A DNA stretch of 64,000 nucleotides. Origin: Centipeda artemidis DSM 19719. Lineage in GTDB: Bacteria > Bacillota > Negativicutes > Selenomonadales > Selenomonadaceae. Both the position numbers and the translations under genes were made by a program. Positions 35,969 to 44,468 of this stretch are shown here, in pieces. Position 1 is the stretch's first letter. Every line of letters starts with the position of its first letter. The stretch lies in contig NZ_AUFU01000008.1 of the NCBI RefSeq assembly GCF_000426665.1, positions 48,493-112,492 of the forward strand, in the 5' to 3' direction. Under the pieces are notes generated by a model that was not told the DNA's origin, ran no database searches, and was given only the letters and a program-made list of their open reading frames with translations.

Positions 35969-36584
35969 GTCGTAACTCAGCCTCCGCTTTCTCTAACTCT
36001 CCGTCTCGAACCATCGATAAAATATCGTCTCGTACCGCCGTCCGCCAAAACGCCGTGCGCTCCCTGCTCGTCGGAAGCGCCTCCCGCATCTCTGCACGCA
36101 GTACCGCCACATAATCCAGCCACATCTCAAAAGAGGGCGGATAGAATTGCTCAAGCTCCATCCGTATCGCCCGCGCGAGTGCCGGACTATCGCCGCCCGT
36201 CGAGACGGTCAGCAACAGATCACCGCGGCGCATGGATGCGGGCACTTGAAAATCCGAGCGCGCCGCGTCGTCGATCACATTAACGAGCGCTCCGATTCCC
36301 TCCGCCTCCGCCGCAGCAACGGCGTTGACTTCACGCGCATCCGTTGCCGCATAGACGAGGAACGCGCCGCGCAGCATCCCGTACGCATAACACTCACGCC
36401 GCCACGTGATGCGCCCCGCCTCTGCAAGGGCGTGCAGCCCCGCGGTCACCTCCGGCGCAATCACCAAGATGTCCGCTGTCGCATCCGCTGCGAGAATGCC
36501 GTGTACCTTACGCTCCGCCACCATGCCGCCGCCAACAACGACAATGCGCCGTCCCGTCAGATCAATATTCAGCGGATACAGCAA
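35937..36584 (-). CDS. Precorrin-2 dehydrogenase (siroheme synthase N-terminal family)
   Basis: NAD-dependent oxidation of precorrin-2 to sirohydrochlorin, related to the N-terminal domain of CysG and to Met8/SirC. The protein starts at TTG 36584 (LLYPLNIDLTGRRIVVVGGG). GGGAGGG lies 4-5 bases upstream, and the longer GTG-initiated form would absorb that site. The Rossmann motif VVVGGGMVAERK and VYAATDAREVN are visible. At 215 residues it may also have chelatase ability, which cannot be told from sequence. It is the first gene of the hem operon. Confidence 0.88.
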   Translation of the reverse strand: MLYPLNIDLTGRRIVVVGGGMVAERKVHGILAADATADILVIAPEVTAGLHALAEAGRITWRRECYAYGMLRGAFLVYAATDAREVNAVAAAEAEGIGALVNVIDDAARSDFQVPASMRRGDLLLTVSTGGDSPALARAIRMELEQFYPPSFEMWLDYVAVLRAEMREALPTSRERTAFWRTAVRDDILSMVRDGELEKAEAELRHAALNIRAQS

Positions 36585-36603
36585 GGCACTCCCTCCCACA
36601 GAA

Positions 36604-36635
36604 AATATGAATACTGTTCATATTCGCATATTATA
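36604..36635 (-). promoter_or_regulatory. hem operon -10 element followed by a perfect operator-like palindrome
   Basis: TATAAT lies at 36630-36635 on the minus strand, with only a T-rich -35. Immediately downstream, covering the expected transcription start, is a perfect inverted repeat: AATATGAA (36604-36611), five-base centre, TTCATATT (36617-36624). It lies between the promoter and the ribosome-binding site of the siroheme gene. The placement suggests a repressor site; I do not recognise the regulator. Confidence 0.65.
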
Positions 36636-36648
36636 CCGCAAAAACCTA

Positions 36649-36685
36649 CAAAAAAAAAGAGCAGAAGACACAAACTCCGCTCTTT
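36649..36685 (-). terminator. Rho-independent terminator after surE
   Basis: On the minus strand AAAGAGC (36679-36685) pairs with GCTCTTT (36657-36663) and continues into a run of T residues to 36649. It separates surE from the hem promoter. Confidence 0.85.
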
Positions 36686-36718
36686 ATAGTAATTATCAAC
36701 AAACATATCAATATATGT

Positions 36719-37477
36719 TCATTTTACTTCTTCTTTTTCAAATCGTATAAGCTGCGGATAATCCGTCATATCTACACCGAGCGGCGTCACGGCGATGTAT
36801 CCCTGCTCCACAGCATAGATGTCCGTACCTTCGCTCTTGTCCGTATCGGAGACCTCACCCGCGACCTTGTAATGCACACGCCCGCCCTCCTCAATACGTT
36901 CAAAAGCGTTGATGTAGTCGCGCCCGCCCTGCCGGCAGAACACGAATTGCGGCGTGCCGTCCGCAAGTTTTTGCGGAAAGTTAATATTGAGCAGAAACGG
37001 CTTACGATACGAGATCAGCATACGCTCCATGAACGGCTCAAAATATGCCGCCGCCTCCGCAAACGAAATCTCACTCCCCTCCGGCAGCGACAGCGCAAAG
37101 GAAGGAATCCAGTGGAAAAGTCCCTCGAACGCCGCACCGACCGTTCCCGAGTAGATCACATCCGTGCCGAGGTTTGCTCCGTGATTGATACCCGAGAGTA
37201 CGACGTCCGGCATCTCCTCCGCAATCGCATCGAGATAGAGCTTGCCACAGTCCGCAGGCGTCCCGTCAATGGCCCACGCCTTGATCCCATGCACCGGATC
37301 AAACGTCTCATCCGCACGCACCTCAATCGCACTGCCAATCGTGAGCGCGTGGGACGTCCCGCTCTGCTGATGCATCGGTGCGGCAACGGTCACACGATGC
37401 CGCGCGGCAAGACTCCCCGCCAGCGTCCGCAGCCCCTCTGCCGCCACACCGTCGTCGTTGAGGATCAAGATCTTCAC
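36719..37477 (-). CDS. surE: 5'-nucleotidase / stationary-phase survival protein SurE
   Basis: Metal-dependent phosphatase acting on nucleoside monophosphates. The protein starts at GTG 37477 (KILILNDDGVAAEGL), where GGAGGGG lies about 6 bases upstream. The 30 extra codons upstream cross the tRNA terminator and are rejected. The metal aspartates are Asp8-Asp9; APMHQQSGTSHALT and LSGINHGANLGTDVIYSGTVGAA are typical. It has 252 residues. It stands alone between a tRNA terminator and its own terminator. Confidence 0.95.
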   Translation of the reverse strand: MKILILNDDGVAAEGLRTLAGSLAARHRVTVAAPMHQQSGTSHALTIGSAIEVRADETFDPVHGIKAWAIDGTPADCGKLYLDAIAEEMPDVVLSGINHGANLGTDVIYSGTVGAAFEGLFHWIPSFALSLPEGSEISFAEAAAYFEPFMERMLISYRKPFLLNINFPQKLADGTPQFVFCRQGGRDYINAFERIEEGGRVHYKVAGEVSDTDKSEGTDIYAVEQGYIAVTPLGVDMTDYPQLIRFEKEEVK

Positions 37478-37509
37478 AAAGCGCCCCTCCAATGATGCCG
37501 TCATATACG

Positions 37510-37540
37510 AAAAGCAGGTTGGCTCCGCCAACCTGCTTTT
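37510..37540. terminator. Perfect 14-bp hairpin after tRNA-Lys, bidirectional
   Basis: AAAAGCAGGTTGGC (37510-37523) and GCCAACCTGCTTTT (37527-37540) form a perfect 14-bp stem with a three-base loop. Both strands end the stem in TTTT. It lies between the tRNA gene and surE on the minus strand, where it would terminate the tRNA transcript. Confidence 0.75.
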
Positions 37541-37570
37541 CCCCAAAACCGCCGCAGCGGGAATCATGCA

Positions 37571-37646
<76 letters not shown>

Positions 37647-37669
37647 CTATCGCGCATATGCGCAGAGCT

Positions 37670-37699
37670 ATTATAGTGCAAGCACACTGCCGATGTCAA
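37670..37699 (-). promoter_or_regulatory. Strong promoter of tRNA-Lys
   Basis: Minus strand TTGACA (37694-37699) and TATAAT (37670-37675), both perfect consensus, with an 18-base spacer. The -10 is 24 bases before the mature tRNA 5' end. Confidence 0.85.
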
Positions 37700-37702
37700 T
37701 AC

Positions 37703-38185
37703 TTATTGCCACGGAATCGTATTGACGATCGCCTGTACGGCTTCGACAGAGACAGGTTCTTCAAACGAGATCGAAAAGGTGTAGCCGGCACGTGCCCAAA
37801 GTGCAAGACTAACGAGTTTTTCCGTTCCCTTGACACGGATATATTGACGACCGACCTGGACGACCTGATTCACCTCATAGATATTGCTGTCGCCGCTGAT
37901 GTCGGAATCCCCCTTTGCCATGCGGAATAAAATTTCCTTCCCCGCATCATTACGGTAGAAAATCTCTGCGATCCGCCCATCAATGACGATAATATCCTTT
38001 TGCATATATCCAACGGGCAGGAGCGATGGAGTATAAACGGGAAGTCCAACAACCGCCCATGCGTCCCGTACGCTCGTATATTCTACGAGCGGTGAAGGGG
38101 CGGCGTCTGCATTCTCACTTCCCATGAGAAGCACTGATCCCATAATTGCCGCCAATAGAAAATACCTGAACCGATATTTTTTCAT
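37703..38185 (-). CDS. Small exported protein, DUF4367-like
   Basis: A 160-residue protein with a clear signal peptide: MKKYRFRYFLLAAIMGSVLLMG, with likely cleavage near NADAA (residues 25-29). The mature part (VEYTSVRDAWAVVGLPVYTPSLLPVGY, later YRNDAGKEILFRMAKG) resembles DUF4367-type domains that occur in secreted or anti-sigma-associated Firmicutes proteins. No lipobox cysteine is present. The ATG at 38185 has AAGGAG upstream. It is the last gene of the recN run, 10 bases after recN. Function unknown. Confidence 0.72.
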   Translation of the reverse strand: MKKYRFRYFLLAAIMGSVLLMGSENADAAPSPLVEYTSVRDAWAVVGLPVYTPSLLPVGYMQKDIIVIDGRIAEIFYRNDAGKEILFRMAKGDSDISGDSNIYEVNQVVQVGRQYIRVKGTEKLVSLALWARAGYTFSISFEEPVSVEAVQAIVNTIPWQ

Positions 38186-38195
38186 CGCTTTCTCC

Positions 38196-39920
38196 TTACT
38201 TTCTGTGTACAGTTTTCTTCCGAAATTCCACCTGTTTCTTTTGCGCGTTCGCGAGCATCTCGCGCGCATTTGCAAGCGCCGCCTCAGTCACGTCGTCCCC
38301 CGATGCCATACGGGCGATCTCGTGCATACGCTCCTCCTCGCTGAGCAAATCTACCTGCGTGATGGTCGCATCTCCCTTGACGGATTTCGAGATGTAGAGG
38401 TGTTCGTCCGCCATGCACGCGATCTGCGGCAGATGCGTGATGCAGAGCACCTGCTTGTACCCGGCGACATAGGCGATGCGCTCTGCGACCATCTGTGCCG
38501 TCCGTCCGCCCACGCCGGTGTCGATCTCGTCAAAGACCATGCTCGCGCCCGAGGTGTCGCGTGCGGCGACGATGGTTTTAATCGCGAGGGCAATACGCGA
38601 GAGTTCGCCCCCCGAAGCGATCTTCTCGAGCGGCTTTTCCGCTTCGCCGATGTTGGCGGAAAAGAGCATCCGCAGGCTGTCAGCACCGTTGCTCGTATAT
38701 TTTTCCTCGGGCGTGACTTCGATGTGAAACCGCGCTTTGCTCATGCCGAGCTCCTGCAGTTCGCGTTCGATCTCGCCGGAAAGCTGCGCGCCGATGTCGC
38801 GGCGGCATGCAGTAAGCTCTGCCGCGCGCTCTGCAAGGTCACGAGCAAGGGCGGCAATCTCCTTATCGAGCTGCGCTATGTCCGTATCGTAATTGTCGAT
38901 CGACTCCAGCTCCGCACGCACGGATGCGAGCCGTTCGAGCACGGCGGATACCGTTCCGCCGTATTTCTTTTTCAGGCGGTCAATCACGTCCATCCGCGTT
39001 TGGAGACGATCCAGATGCGCGGGATCGGCGTCGAGACTCTCGCAGTAGTCGCGCACCTCATAGGACGCCTCCTGCAGCGAGATATACGCTTCTTCGATCA
39101 TGCTCTGCGCATTCGAGAGGCCATCGTCATAGCGCGCAATCTCGCCGAGATCTCGGCGCACGATCGCGAGCGCCGTCAGCACCGCCGCCCCTGCGGCGCC
39201 GTCCTCGCTGAGCCGCGCGCTCGCTTCGGATGCATGATCCACGAGTTTTTCCATATGCGAGAGACGGCGAATCTCCGTTTCGAGTTCTTCGTCCTCTCCC
39301 TCCTGCAGGTCGGCATCGCTGATCTCCTGCTCCTGCCAGCGCAGCATATCCAGGCGCTCGCCAATTTCCTGCACCGTTTCCGCGCGTTCTTCACGCAGCG
39401 CGCGCTTTTCTCTCCACGCATCGTATACGCCGCGATATGCCGAAAGAAGTTGGGCGAGCGTGCCGTCTCCGTCCTCGAGCAGACGGCGCTGGCTATCCTC
39501 GCGCAGGAGCGCAAGGTTCTCATTTTGTCCGTGGATGTCCACGAGAAAAGGGGCAAGACTGCGTAAAAAGGTAACGGTCACATGACCGCCGTTGACGAGA
39601 ACGAAGCTCTTGCCCGCGCGCGAAACCTTGCGCACGATGATCAGCTCTTCTTCCTCACAGTCAATTTCCTGCTCCGCAAGAACTGCGGCAAGTTCCCGGG
39701 CATCCGCATGGAGCGAAAAGACCGCCTCCACACGCAGCGCATCGCATCCGCTGCGGATCGCGTCCGTTGAAATTCGCTGCCCGAGGATCGCGCCGAGCGC
39801 ATCGATGAGGATGGACTTGCCGGCACCCGTCTCGCCCGTGAGAATGTTAAGACCGGCGCCAAACTCGACGGAGACTTCCTCCAGCAGAGCAAAGTTCCGG
39901 ATGTGCAGACTTTTCAGCAA
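38196..39920 (-). CDS. recN: DNA repair protein RecN
   Basis: SMC-like ATPase acting early in double-strand break repair. It has Walker A GETGAGKS at 29-36, long coiled-coil arms about 150-360, the ABC signature ASGGELSRIALA and Walker B MVFDEIDTGVGG, followed by ITHLPQIA. It is 574 residues, normal. The start is TTG 39920, with GGAG upstream. It follows argR, the classic Firmicutes pairing. No LexA box is evident in front of it, since it lies inside an operon. Confidence 0.96.
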   Translation of the reverse strand: MLKSLHIRNFALLEEVSVEFGAGLNILTGETGAGKSILIDALGAILGQRISTDAIRSGCDALRVEAVFSLHADARELAAVLAEQEIDCEEEELIIVRKVSRAGKSFVLVNGGHVTVTFLRSLAPFLVDIHGQNENLALLREDSQRRLLEDGDGTLAQLLSAYRGVYDAWREKRALREERAETVQEIGERLDMLRWQEQEISDADLQEGEDEELETEIRRLSHMEKLVDHASEASARLSEDGAAGAAVLTALAIVRRDLGEIARYDDGLSNAQSMIEEAYISLQEASYEVRDYCESLDADPAHLDRLQTRMDVIDRLKKKYGGTVSAVLERLASVRAELESIDNYDTDIAQLDKEIAALARDLAERAAELTACRRDIGAQLSGEIERELQELGMSKARFHIEVTPEEKYTSNGADSLRMLFSANIGEAEKPLEKIASGGELSRIALAIKTIVAARDTSGASMVFDEIDTGVGGRTAQMVAERIAYVAGYKQVLCITHLPQIACMADEHLYISKSVKGDATITQVDLLSEEERMHEIARMASGDDVTEAALANAREMLANAQKKQVEFRKKTVHRK

Positions 39921-39934
39921 GGCGCTCCCTCCTC

Positions 39935-40387
39935 TCAGCGAAGCAGTTCATGAATGCGTTCCGCAACGATCTCCACCGCCTCTTTGGGCTTTACGAGTAC
40001 GAAGATGGTATCGTCGCCCGCGACCGTGCCGAGCATCTCCTTCCAATCCGTCGCATCGAGCGCCGAGGCGACGGTATTCGCGCCGCCGGGCACGGTTTTC
40101 ACAAGAACGATGTTTTCGCTGAAATCACAGTGCACCACGTTGTCCTTAAAAAGACGCTTCATACGCGTCTCGGAGAGCTGCACATGCTCCGGCGGGGATA
40201 CGGCGTAGCGATAGCGTCCGCCGCCTGCGGGTACCTTGATCAAAAACAGCTCCTTGATGTCACGCGAGATCGTCGCCTGTGTCACGCGGACATGGCGCGC
40301 GCGCAGCGCCTCTGCAAGCGCTTCCTGCGTCTCGATGACGTCCTCTTCGATGATCTTCTTAATGAGGTCATGGCGCCGATTTTTCAT
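39935..40387 (-). CDS. argR: Arginine repressor ArgR
   Basis: Hexameric arginine-responsive regulator of arginine metabolism. It has an N-terminal winged helix (MKNRRHDLIKKIIEEDVIETQEAL, then VTQATISRDIKELFL as the recognition helix) and a C-terminal oligomerisation/arginine domain (TVAGDDTIFVLVK carries the conserved GDDT). ATG 40387 has AGGAGAG upstream; the nine-codon longer form overlaps nadK and is rejected. It is 150 residues. Confidence 0.96.
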   Translation of the reverse strand: MKNRRHDLIKKIIEEDVIETQEALAEALRARHVRVTQATISRDIKELFLIKVPAGGGRYRYAVSPPEHVQLSETRMKRLFKDNVVHCDFSENIVLVKTVPGGANTVASALDATDWKEMLGTVAGDDTIFVLVKPKEAVEIVAERIHELLR

Positions 40388-40398
40388 TGCTCTCTCTC

Positions 40399-41253
40399 CT
40401 AGCAATTTCTCCACAGCTTTGTGCGTAGGGTTTGATAGTAGTCCTTATCCGCAAATTTGATGATCCCCGCCCTAAGATCCGAACATTTCACCGTCACAGT
40501 ATCGTCGGGGAGCACGGGAAAGGTTTCCTGCCCGTCGAGCGTGACAATGATGCTCTGCCGCATATCCACCAAATGAATATGCACGGCGTCCTCCTCACGA
40601 ATGACCAGCGGGCGGATATTGAGCGTGTGCGCGCAGATCGGCGTGAGGAGGTATCCTTTCACCATCGGGTTCATGATCGGCCCGCCCGCAGAGAGGGAGT
40701 ACGCGGTCGAGCCCGTTGGGGACGCCACGATGAAGCCGTCCGCCTTGCACTCGAGCAGCGGCGTATCGTTGACGGCAAGCCCGAGCGCGATGATGCGCGC
40801 GACATCCCCCTTCATGACAACGATGTCGTTGATGGCATGACCGAGGAACTGCTCTTCTCCCGTCGGCTTCGTCACATATCCCGCAAGGAAGGGACGCTGC
40901 TCGACATGGTAGTCCCCACTGCAAAGCTGCTCCAAACGGCATTCCAACTCGTCCTGCTCGATGTCCGCCATGAATCCGAGCGTCCCCATATTGATGCCGC
41001 AGACGGGCACGGGATTCTCGGCATACCGCCGGCAGATGCCAAGGAGAGTACCGTCGCCGCCGAGGCTCAGGGCAAAATCCGCAGGAATATGCTCAATATC
41101 GTCGATGCCGCAGTCCGGCATGTCAAATTCGACGGCGCGCTCGCGCGGCATTATCATGCGTGCATCCCGATCCGAAAAAAATTGCAAAATGCGCCGCAGT
41201 ATCTCGCTCGTCTCCGGCTTCATCAGATTTGGAAAAACGGCAATCGTCAGCAT
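40399..41253 (-). CDS. nadK: NAD kinase
   Basis: Phosphorylates NAD to NADP. The 284 residues show the GGDGT motif at 65-69 (LSLGGDGTLLGICR), GINMGTLGFMADI, and the SPTGSTAYSLSAGGPI loop that binds NAD. It lies between tlyA and argR, the common Firmicutes order. The normal length and intact motifs make the assignment firm. Confidence 0.96.
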   Translation of the reverse strand: MLTIAVFPNLMKPETSEILRRILQFFSDRDARMIMPRERAVEFDMPDCGIDDIEHIPADFALSLGGDGTLLGICRRYAENPVPVCGINMGTLGFMADIEQDELECRLEQLCSGDYHVEQRPFLAGYVTKPTGEEQFLGHAINDIVVMKGDVARIIALGLAVNDTPLLECKADGFIVASPTGSTAYSLSAGGPIMNPMVKGYLLTPICAHTLNIRPLVIREEDAVHIHLVDMRQSIIVTLDGQETFPVLPDDTVTVKCSDLRAGIIKFADKDYYQTLRTKLWRNC

Positions 41254-41268
41254 AGAGTTCTCAGCACC

Positions 41269-42075
41269 TCATCCATCCAGTGCGGCATGCGCCCAGGTCA
41301 CAATATCGTGTACGAACGCGGCATCCATGGCGCTCCCGGCTCCCTTGAGAGAGAGGTACAGGAGATATTCGATATTTCCCTTCGGCCCCTTGACCGGCGA
41401 ATAGGCCAGCCCCATCGGAATGAAGCCGATCCCCTCTGCTGCCGCCACAACGGAGCGAACGACGTCCTCGTGCATGAGGGGATCGCGTACGACGCCGTTC
41501 TTTCCGACGCGCTCCTTCCCCGCCTCGAACTGAGGTTTAATCAGAGCGACGACCTCCCCGCTCTCGGAGAGAAGCGTCCGCACGACGGGCAGCACCTTAT
41601 CCAGCGAGATGAATGCCACGTCGATCGAGGCAAAATCAAGCGGAACGCCAAGCATCTCCGGCGTCACATTGCGGATATTGGTACGCTCCATGTTGACGAC
41701 GCGCGCATCCGTACGCAGTTTCCAATCGAGCTGACCGTAGCCGACATCGATCGCATAGACGCGCGCGGCGCCGTTTTGCAGCATACAGTCGGTGAATCCG
41801 CCCGTCGACGCGCCGATGTCCGCTGCCGTCTTGCCCGCGAGTACGATGCCGAACGTCTCTATGCCCTTGGCGAGCTTTAGCCCGCCGCGGCTGACGTAGG
41901 GCAGATCCTCGCCCGTGACGCGCAGACTAGCGTCCGCGTCGACGGTCGTTCCCGCCTTGTCGACGCGCCGCTCGTTCACGAGTACCTGTCCCGCCATGAT
42001 GAGCCGCTTCGCGCGTTCCCTGCTGGGCGCAAGCCCCTGCGCCACGAGCAATATATCCAAACGCTCTTTTTTCAA
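41269..42075 (-). CDS. tlyA: TlyA family rRNA (cytidine-2'-O)-methyltransferase
   Basis: An N-terminal S4 RNA-binding domain (MKKERLDILLVAQGLAPSRERAKRLIMAGQV) is followed by an FtsJ-like SAM methyltransferase (TAADIGASTGGFTDCML with the SAM loop, IDVAFISLDKVLP). Such proteins methylate 16S and/or 23S rRNA in characterised relatives; the hemolysin name is historical. It is 268 residues and starts at TTG 42075, with AGGAG only three bases away. A dxs gene, often found between ispA and tlyA, is absent here. Confidence 0.92.
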   Translation of the reverse strand: MKKERLDILLVAQGLAPSRERAKRLIMAGQVLVNERRVDKAGTTVDADASLRVTGEDLPYVSRGGLKLAKGIETFGIVLAGKTAADIGASTGGFTDCMLQNGAARVYAIDVGYGQLDWKLRTDARVVNMERTNIRNVTPEMLGVPLDFASIDVAFISLDKVLPVVRTLLSESGEVVALIKPQFEAGKERVGKNGVVRDPLMHEDVVRSVVAAAEGIGFIPMGLAYSPVKGPKGNIEYLLYLSLKGAGSAMDAAFVHDIVTWAHAALDG

Positions 42076-42083
42076 CTTCTCTC

Positions 42084-42959
42084 CTATTGCTTTCGCAAAA
42101 CGAGGTACAGAACCAGTTCGCGCAGGAACGCCGCCTCATCGCCAAAGATATGAAGCGCATCCACGGCGCTCTCGACCGTCTGCCGCGCGAGCGACTGTGC
42201 CTCGTCGAGCGAGGTCAGCGTCACATAGGTGGACTTATGGTTCTTCTCATCGCTGCCGACCGGCTTTCCGATGTCCTCGGCGGTACCGATCACATCGAGG
42301 ATGTCGTCCGTGATTTGGAACGCCAGACCGAAATGATCCGCATATGCCGTGAGCGCGGCAAGCTGCCGCTCCGAAGCGCCCGCGAGGATGGCGCCGCAGC
42401 GCAGCGCAGCGCGGAAGAGCGCGCCCGTCTTGCCCATGTGGACACGCCGCAGTTCTTCCATGGAGATGCGCCGATTCTCCGCTTCGAGATCGAGCATCTG
42501 ACCGCCGACCATGCCCTCCGCGCCTGCCGCGCGACCGGTCTCATCCACGACGCGCAGCAGACGCTCTGCGGGCACATCCTGCTGACGCAGAATCACGCTA
42601 AAGGCGAGCGTCAGGAGCGCATCTCCTGCGAGAATCGCCGTCCCCTCGTCATATACCTTATGATTCGTGAGTTTGCCGCGCCGATAGTCGTCATTGTCCA
42701 TGGCGGGCAGATCGTCATGGATGAGCGAGTAGGTATGGATCATCTCAAGTGCGCACGCCGCCGTAATGAACTTCGTTCCGTCCACGCCGACCGCATCCGC
42801 CGCCGCCATCAGGAGAATGGGGCGCAGACGCTTTCCGCCCGCCATGAGACTGTATGCCATCGATGCGCGGAGTTTATCGTCCAAAATATCGGTGCGGTCG
42901 AGTTCCGCCTGCAAGGCGCGCTCCACAAGCGTCCGGCGCGACTGCCAAAGTTCCTTCAT
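42084..42959 (-). CDS. ispA: Farnesyl/geranyl diphosphate synthase (polyprenyl synthetase)
   Basis: Chain elongation of isoprenoid diphosphates in the cytoplasm. The two aspartate-rich motifs are DDLPAMDNDD at about 82-91 and TDDILDVIG in the second half; GGKRLRPILL provides the substrate-binding basic residues. The residues before the first motif (CALEMIHTYSLIH) fit a farnesyl-type product length, an inference. It is 291 residues. The ATG at 42959 closely overlaps the xseB stop codon. Confidence 0.94.
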   Translation of the reverse strand: MKELWQSRRTLVERALQAELDRTDILDDKLRASMAYSLMAGGKRLRPILLMAAADAVGVDGTKFITAACALEMIHTYSLIHDDLPAMDNDDYRRGKLTNHKVYDEGTAILAGDALLTLAFSVILRQQDVPAERLLRVVDETGRAAGAEGMVGGQMLDLEAENRRISMEELRRVHMGKTGALFRAALRCGAILAGASERQLAALTAYADHFGLAFQITDDILDVIGTAEDIGKPVGSDEKNHKSTYVTLTSLDEAQSLARQTVESAVDALHIFGDEAAFLRELVLYLVLRKQ

Positions 42960-42960
42960 C

Positions 42961-43197
42961 TCAGCCCCCAATCCGAAGCTCCTCTTCGCGCACGCCGTCC
43001 GCCGTCTCGGTTACAAGCAGATCCATCGTCTCCTCGGCACGCTTCAAGGATTTTACGCAAAAATCGGACAGCTTGATACCCTCCGAATACTTTGCCATGA
43101 GATCGGCAAGGGGCATCTCCCCGCCCTCGATCTCCGAAACGATTTGCTCTAACTGCGACAATGCCTCCTCGAAGGTCTGTTCTTTCTTACGCGCCAT
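42961..43197 (-). CDS. xseB: Exodeoxyribonuclease VII small subunit
   Basis: Small helical subunit of ExoVII. The 78-residue form begins MARKKEQTFEEALSQLEQIV and contains EIEGGEMPLADLMAKYSEGIKL, the family core. ATG 43197 with AAAGGAGG upstream is chosen over an 18-codon extension inside xseA. It overlaps the xseA 3' end by about 11 bases. Confidence 0.95.
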   Translation of the reverse strand: MARKKEQTFEEALSQLEQIVSEIEGGEMPLADLMAKYSEGIKLSDFCVKSLKRAEETMDLLVTETADGVREEELRIGG

Positions 43198-44398
43198 GCT
43201 GCGCCTCCTTTGCTCCGTTTTCCACAACGGCGTCCACTTTGCCGTCTGCAAAGGTGATGCAGACCGCGTCCCCCGGGGAGAGTTCCTTTGCTCTGCTCAC
43301 CGTTTTTCCGTCCTTTTCCACAACGCTGAATCCGCGATAGAGGAGCTGCACAGGGTTCAGCAGCTCCAGCCGCCGCAGCGCCAACTCCAGCCTGTGCCGC
43401 AGGTCGCTGCGCCGGCGATCCGCAGCGTCCGAAAGCCGCTGCGTCATGCGATCCGTACGCTGCATATAACGCGCGAGGAGCAGCTTTGGATTCCTACGCC
43501 ACGGGTGTCCGTGGAGCGTCTGCAGACGTATCTGCGCCTGCGCGAGATGCCGTTTTCGCGCAGTGTCCAAACGAGTAGACAGTCCCGCGATCTGCCGTGC
43601 GATCTCCGCGCCGTCGGGAACGGCAAACTCCGCCGCCTGCGACGGCGTTGCCGCCCGTCGGTCGGCGGCAAAGTCCGCCAGCGTCGTGTCCGTCTCATGA
43701 CCGACGGCAGAGATCACCGGAATGCGGGAGGCATAGATCGCACGCACCACGGGCTCTTCGTTGAACGCCCACAGATCCTCGGCGGAGCCGCCGCCGCGCC
43801 CGACGATGAGCACGTCCACGGGATATTTCTCATTGAAGAATCGGATCGCCGCGGCAATCTGTCCCGCCGCTTCCGTTCCCTGTACGAGTACGGGATGGAG
43901 AACGAGCCGAACGCCGTTCCACCTGCGCTTTGACACCTTGTAAATGTCGCGCAGAACTGCGCCCGCCTCCGAGGTGACAATGCCGATGCGCTTCGGAAAG
44001 CGCGGCAGCGGCTTCTTGTGCGCCTCGTCAAAGAGACCTTCGGCGCGCAGTTTTTCTTTGAGCTGCTCAAAGGCGAGCGCCAACATGCCCGCGCCCTCTA
44101 CGTTGATGCTAGTTGCATACAACTGATAGGCACCGTCGCACTCATAGACGGAGATATTTCCGCCGACGATGACCTGCATCCCGTTTTCCGGCGTAAACCG
44201 CAGATTGCGCGCATAGCCGTTGAACATCACACATTTCATGCTGGCCGCGGCATCCTTGAGTGTAAAGTAACAATGCCCCGAGGGATACCGCTTGAAGTTG
44301 GAAAGCTCGCCGCGTATCAGGATGTCCGAGAGAATCGCTTCTCCCTCGAACATACTCTTGATATAGCGCGTTACGTCGCTGACACTATGAACCGTCAT
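43187..44398 (-). CDS. xseA: Exodeoxyribonuclease VII large subunit
   Basis: Catalytic subunit of the single-strand exonuclease. An N-terminal OB-fold (SVSDVTRYIKSMFEGEAIL, then GELSNFKRYPSGHCYFTLKD) is followed by the catalytic domain with IGIVTSEAGAVLRDI, VLIVGRGGGSAEDLWAFNEE and SAVGHETDTTLADFAAD. The C-terminus is helical. It is 403 residues, normal, and lies about 70 bases downstream of nusB. Confidence 0.96.
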   Translation of the reverse strand: MTVHSVSDVTRYIKSMFEGEAILSDILIRGELSNFKRYPSGHCYFTLKDAAASMKCVMFNGYARNLRFTPENGMQVIVGGNISVYECDGAYQLYATSINVEGAGMLALAFEQLKEKLRAEGLFDEAHKKPLPRFPKRIGIVTSEAGAVLRDIYKVSKRRWNGVRLVLHPVLVQGTEAAGQIAAAIRFFNEKYPVDVLIVGRGGGSAEDLWAFNEEPVVRAIYASRIPVISAVGHETDTTLADFAADRRAATPSQAAEFAVPDGAEIARQIAGLSTRLDTARKRHLAQAQIRLQTLHGHPWRRNPKLLLARYMQRTDRMTQRLSDAADRRRSDLRHRLELALRRLELLNPVQLLYRGFSVVEKDGKTVSRAKELSPGDAVCITFADGKVDAVVENGAKEAQHGA

Positions 44399-44468
44399 AA
44401 TTACCTTCTATGTACAGATTTGATAAAAAAAGACCCGGTGCGCGAACGTATCGCGCAACGGATTTTCT

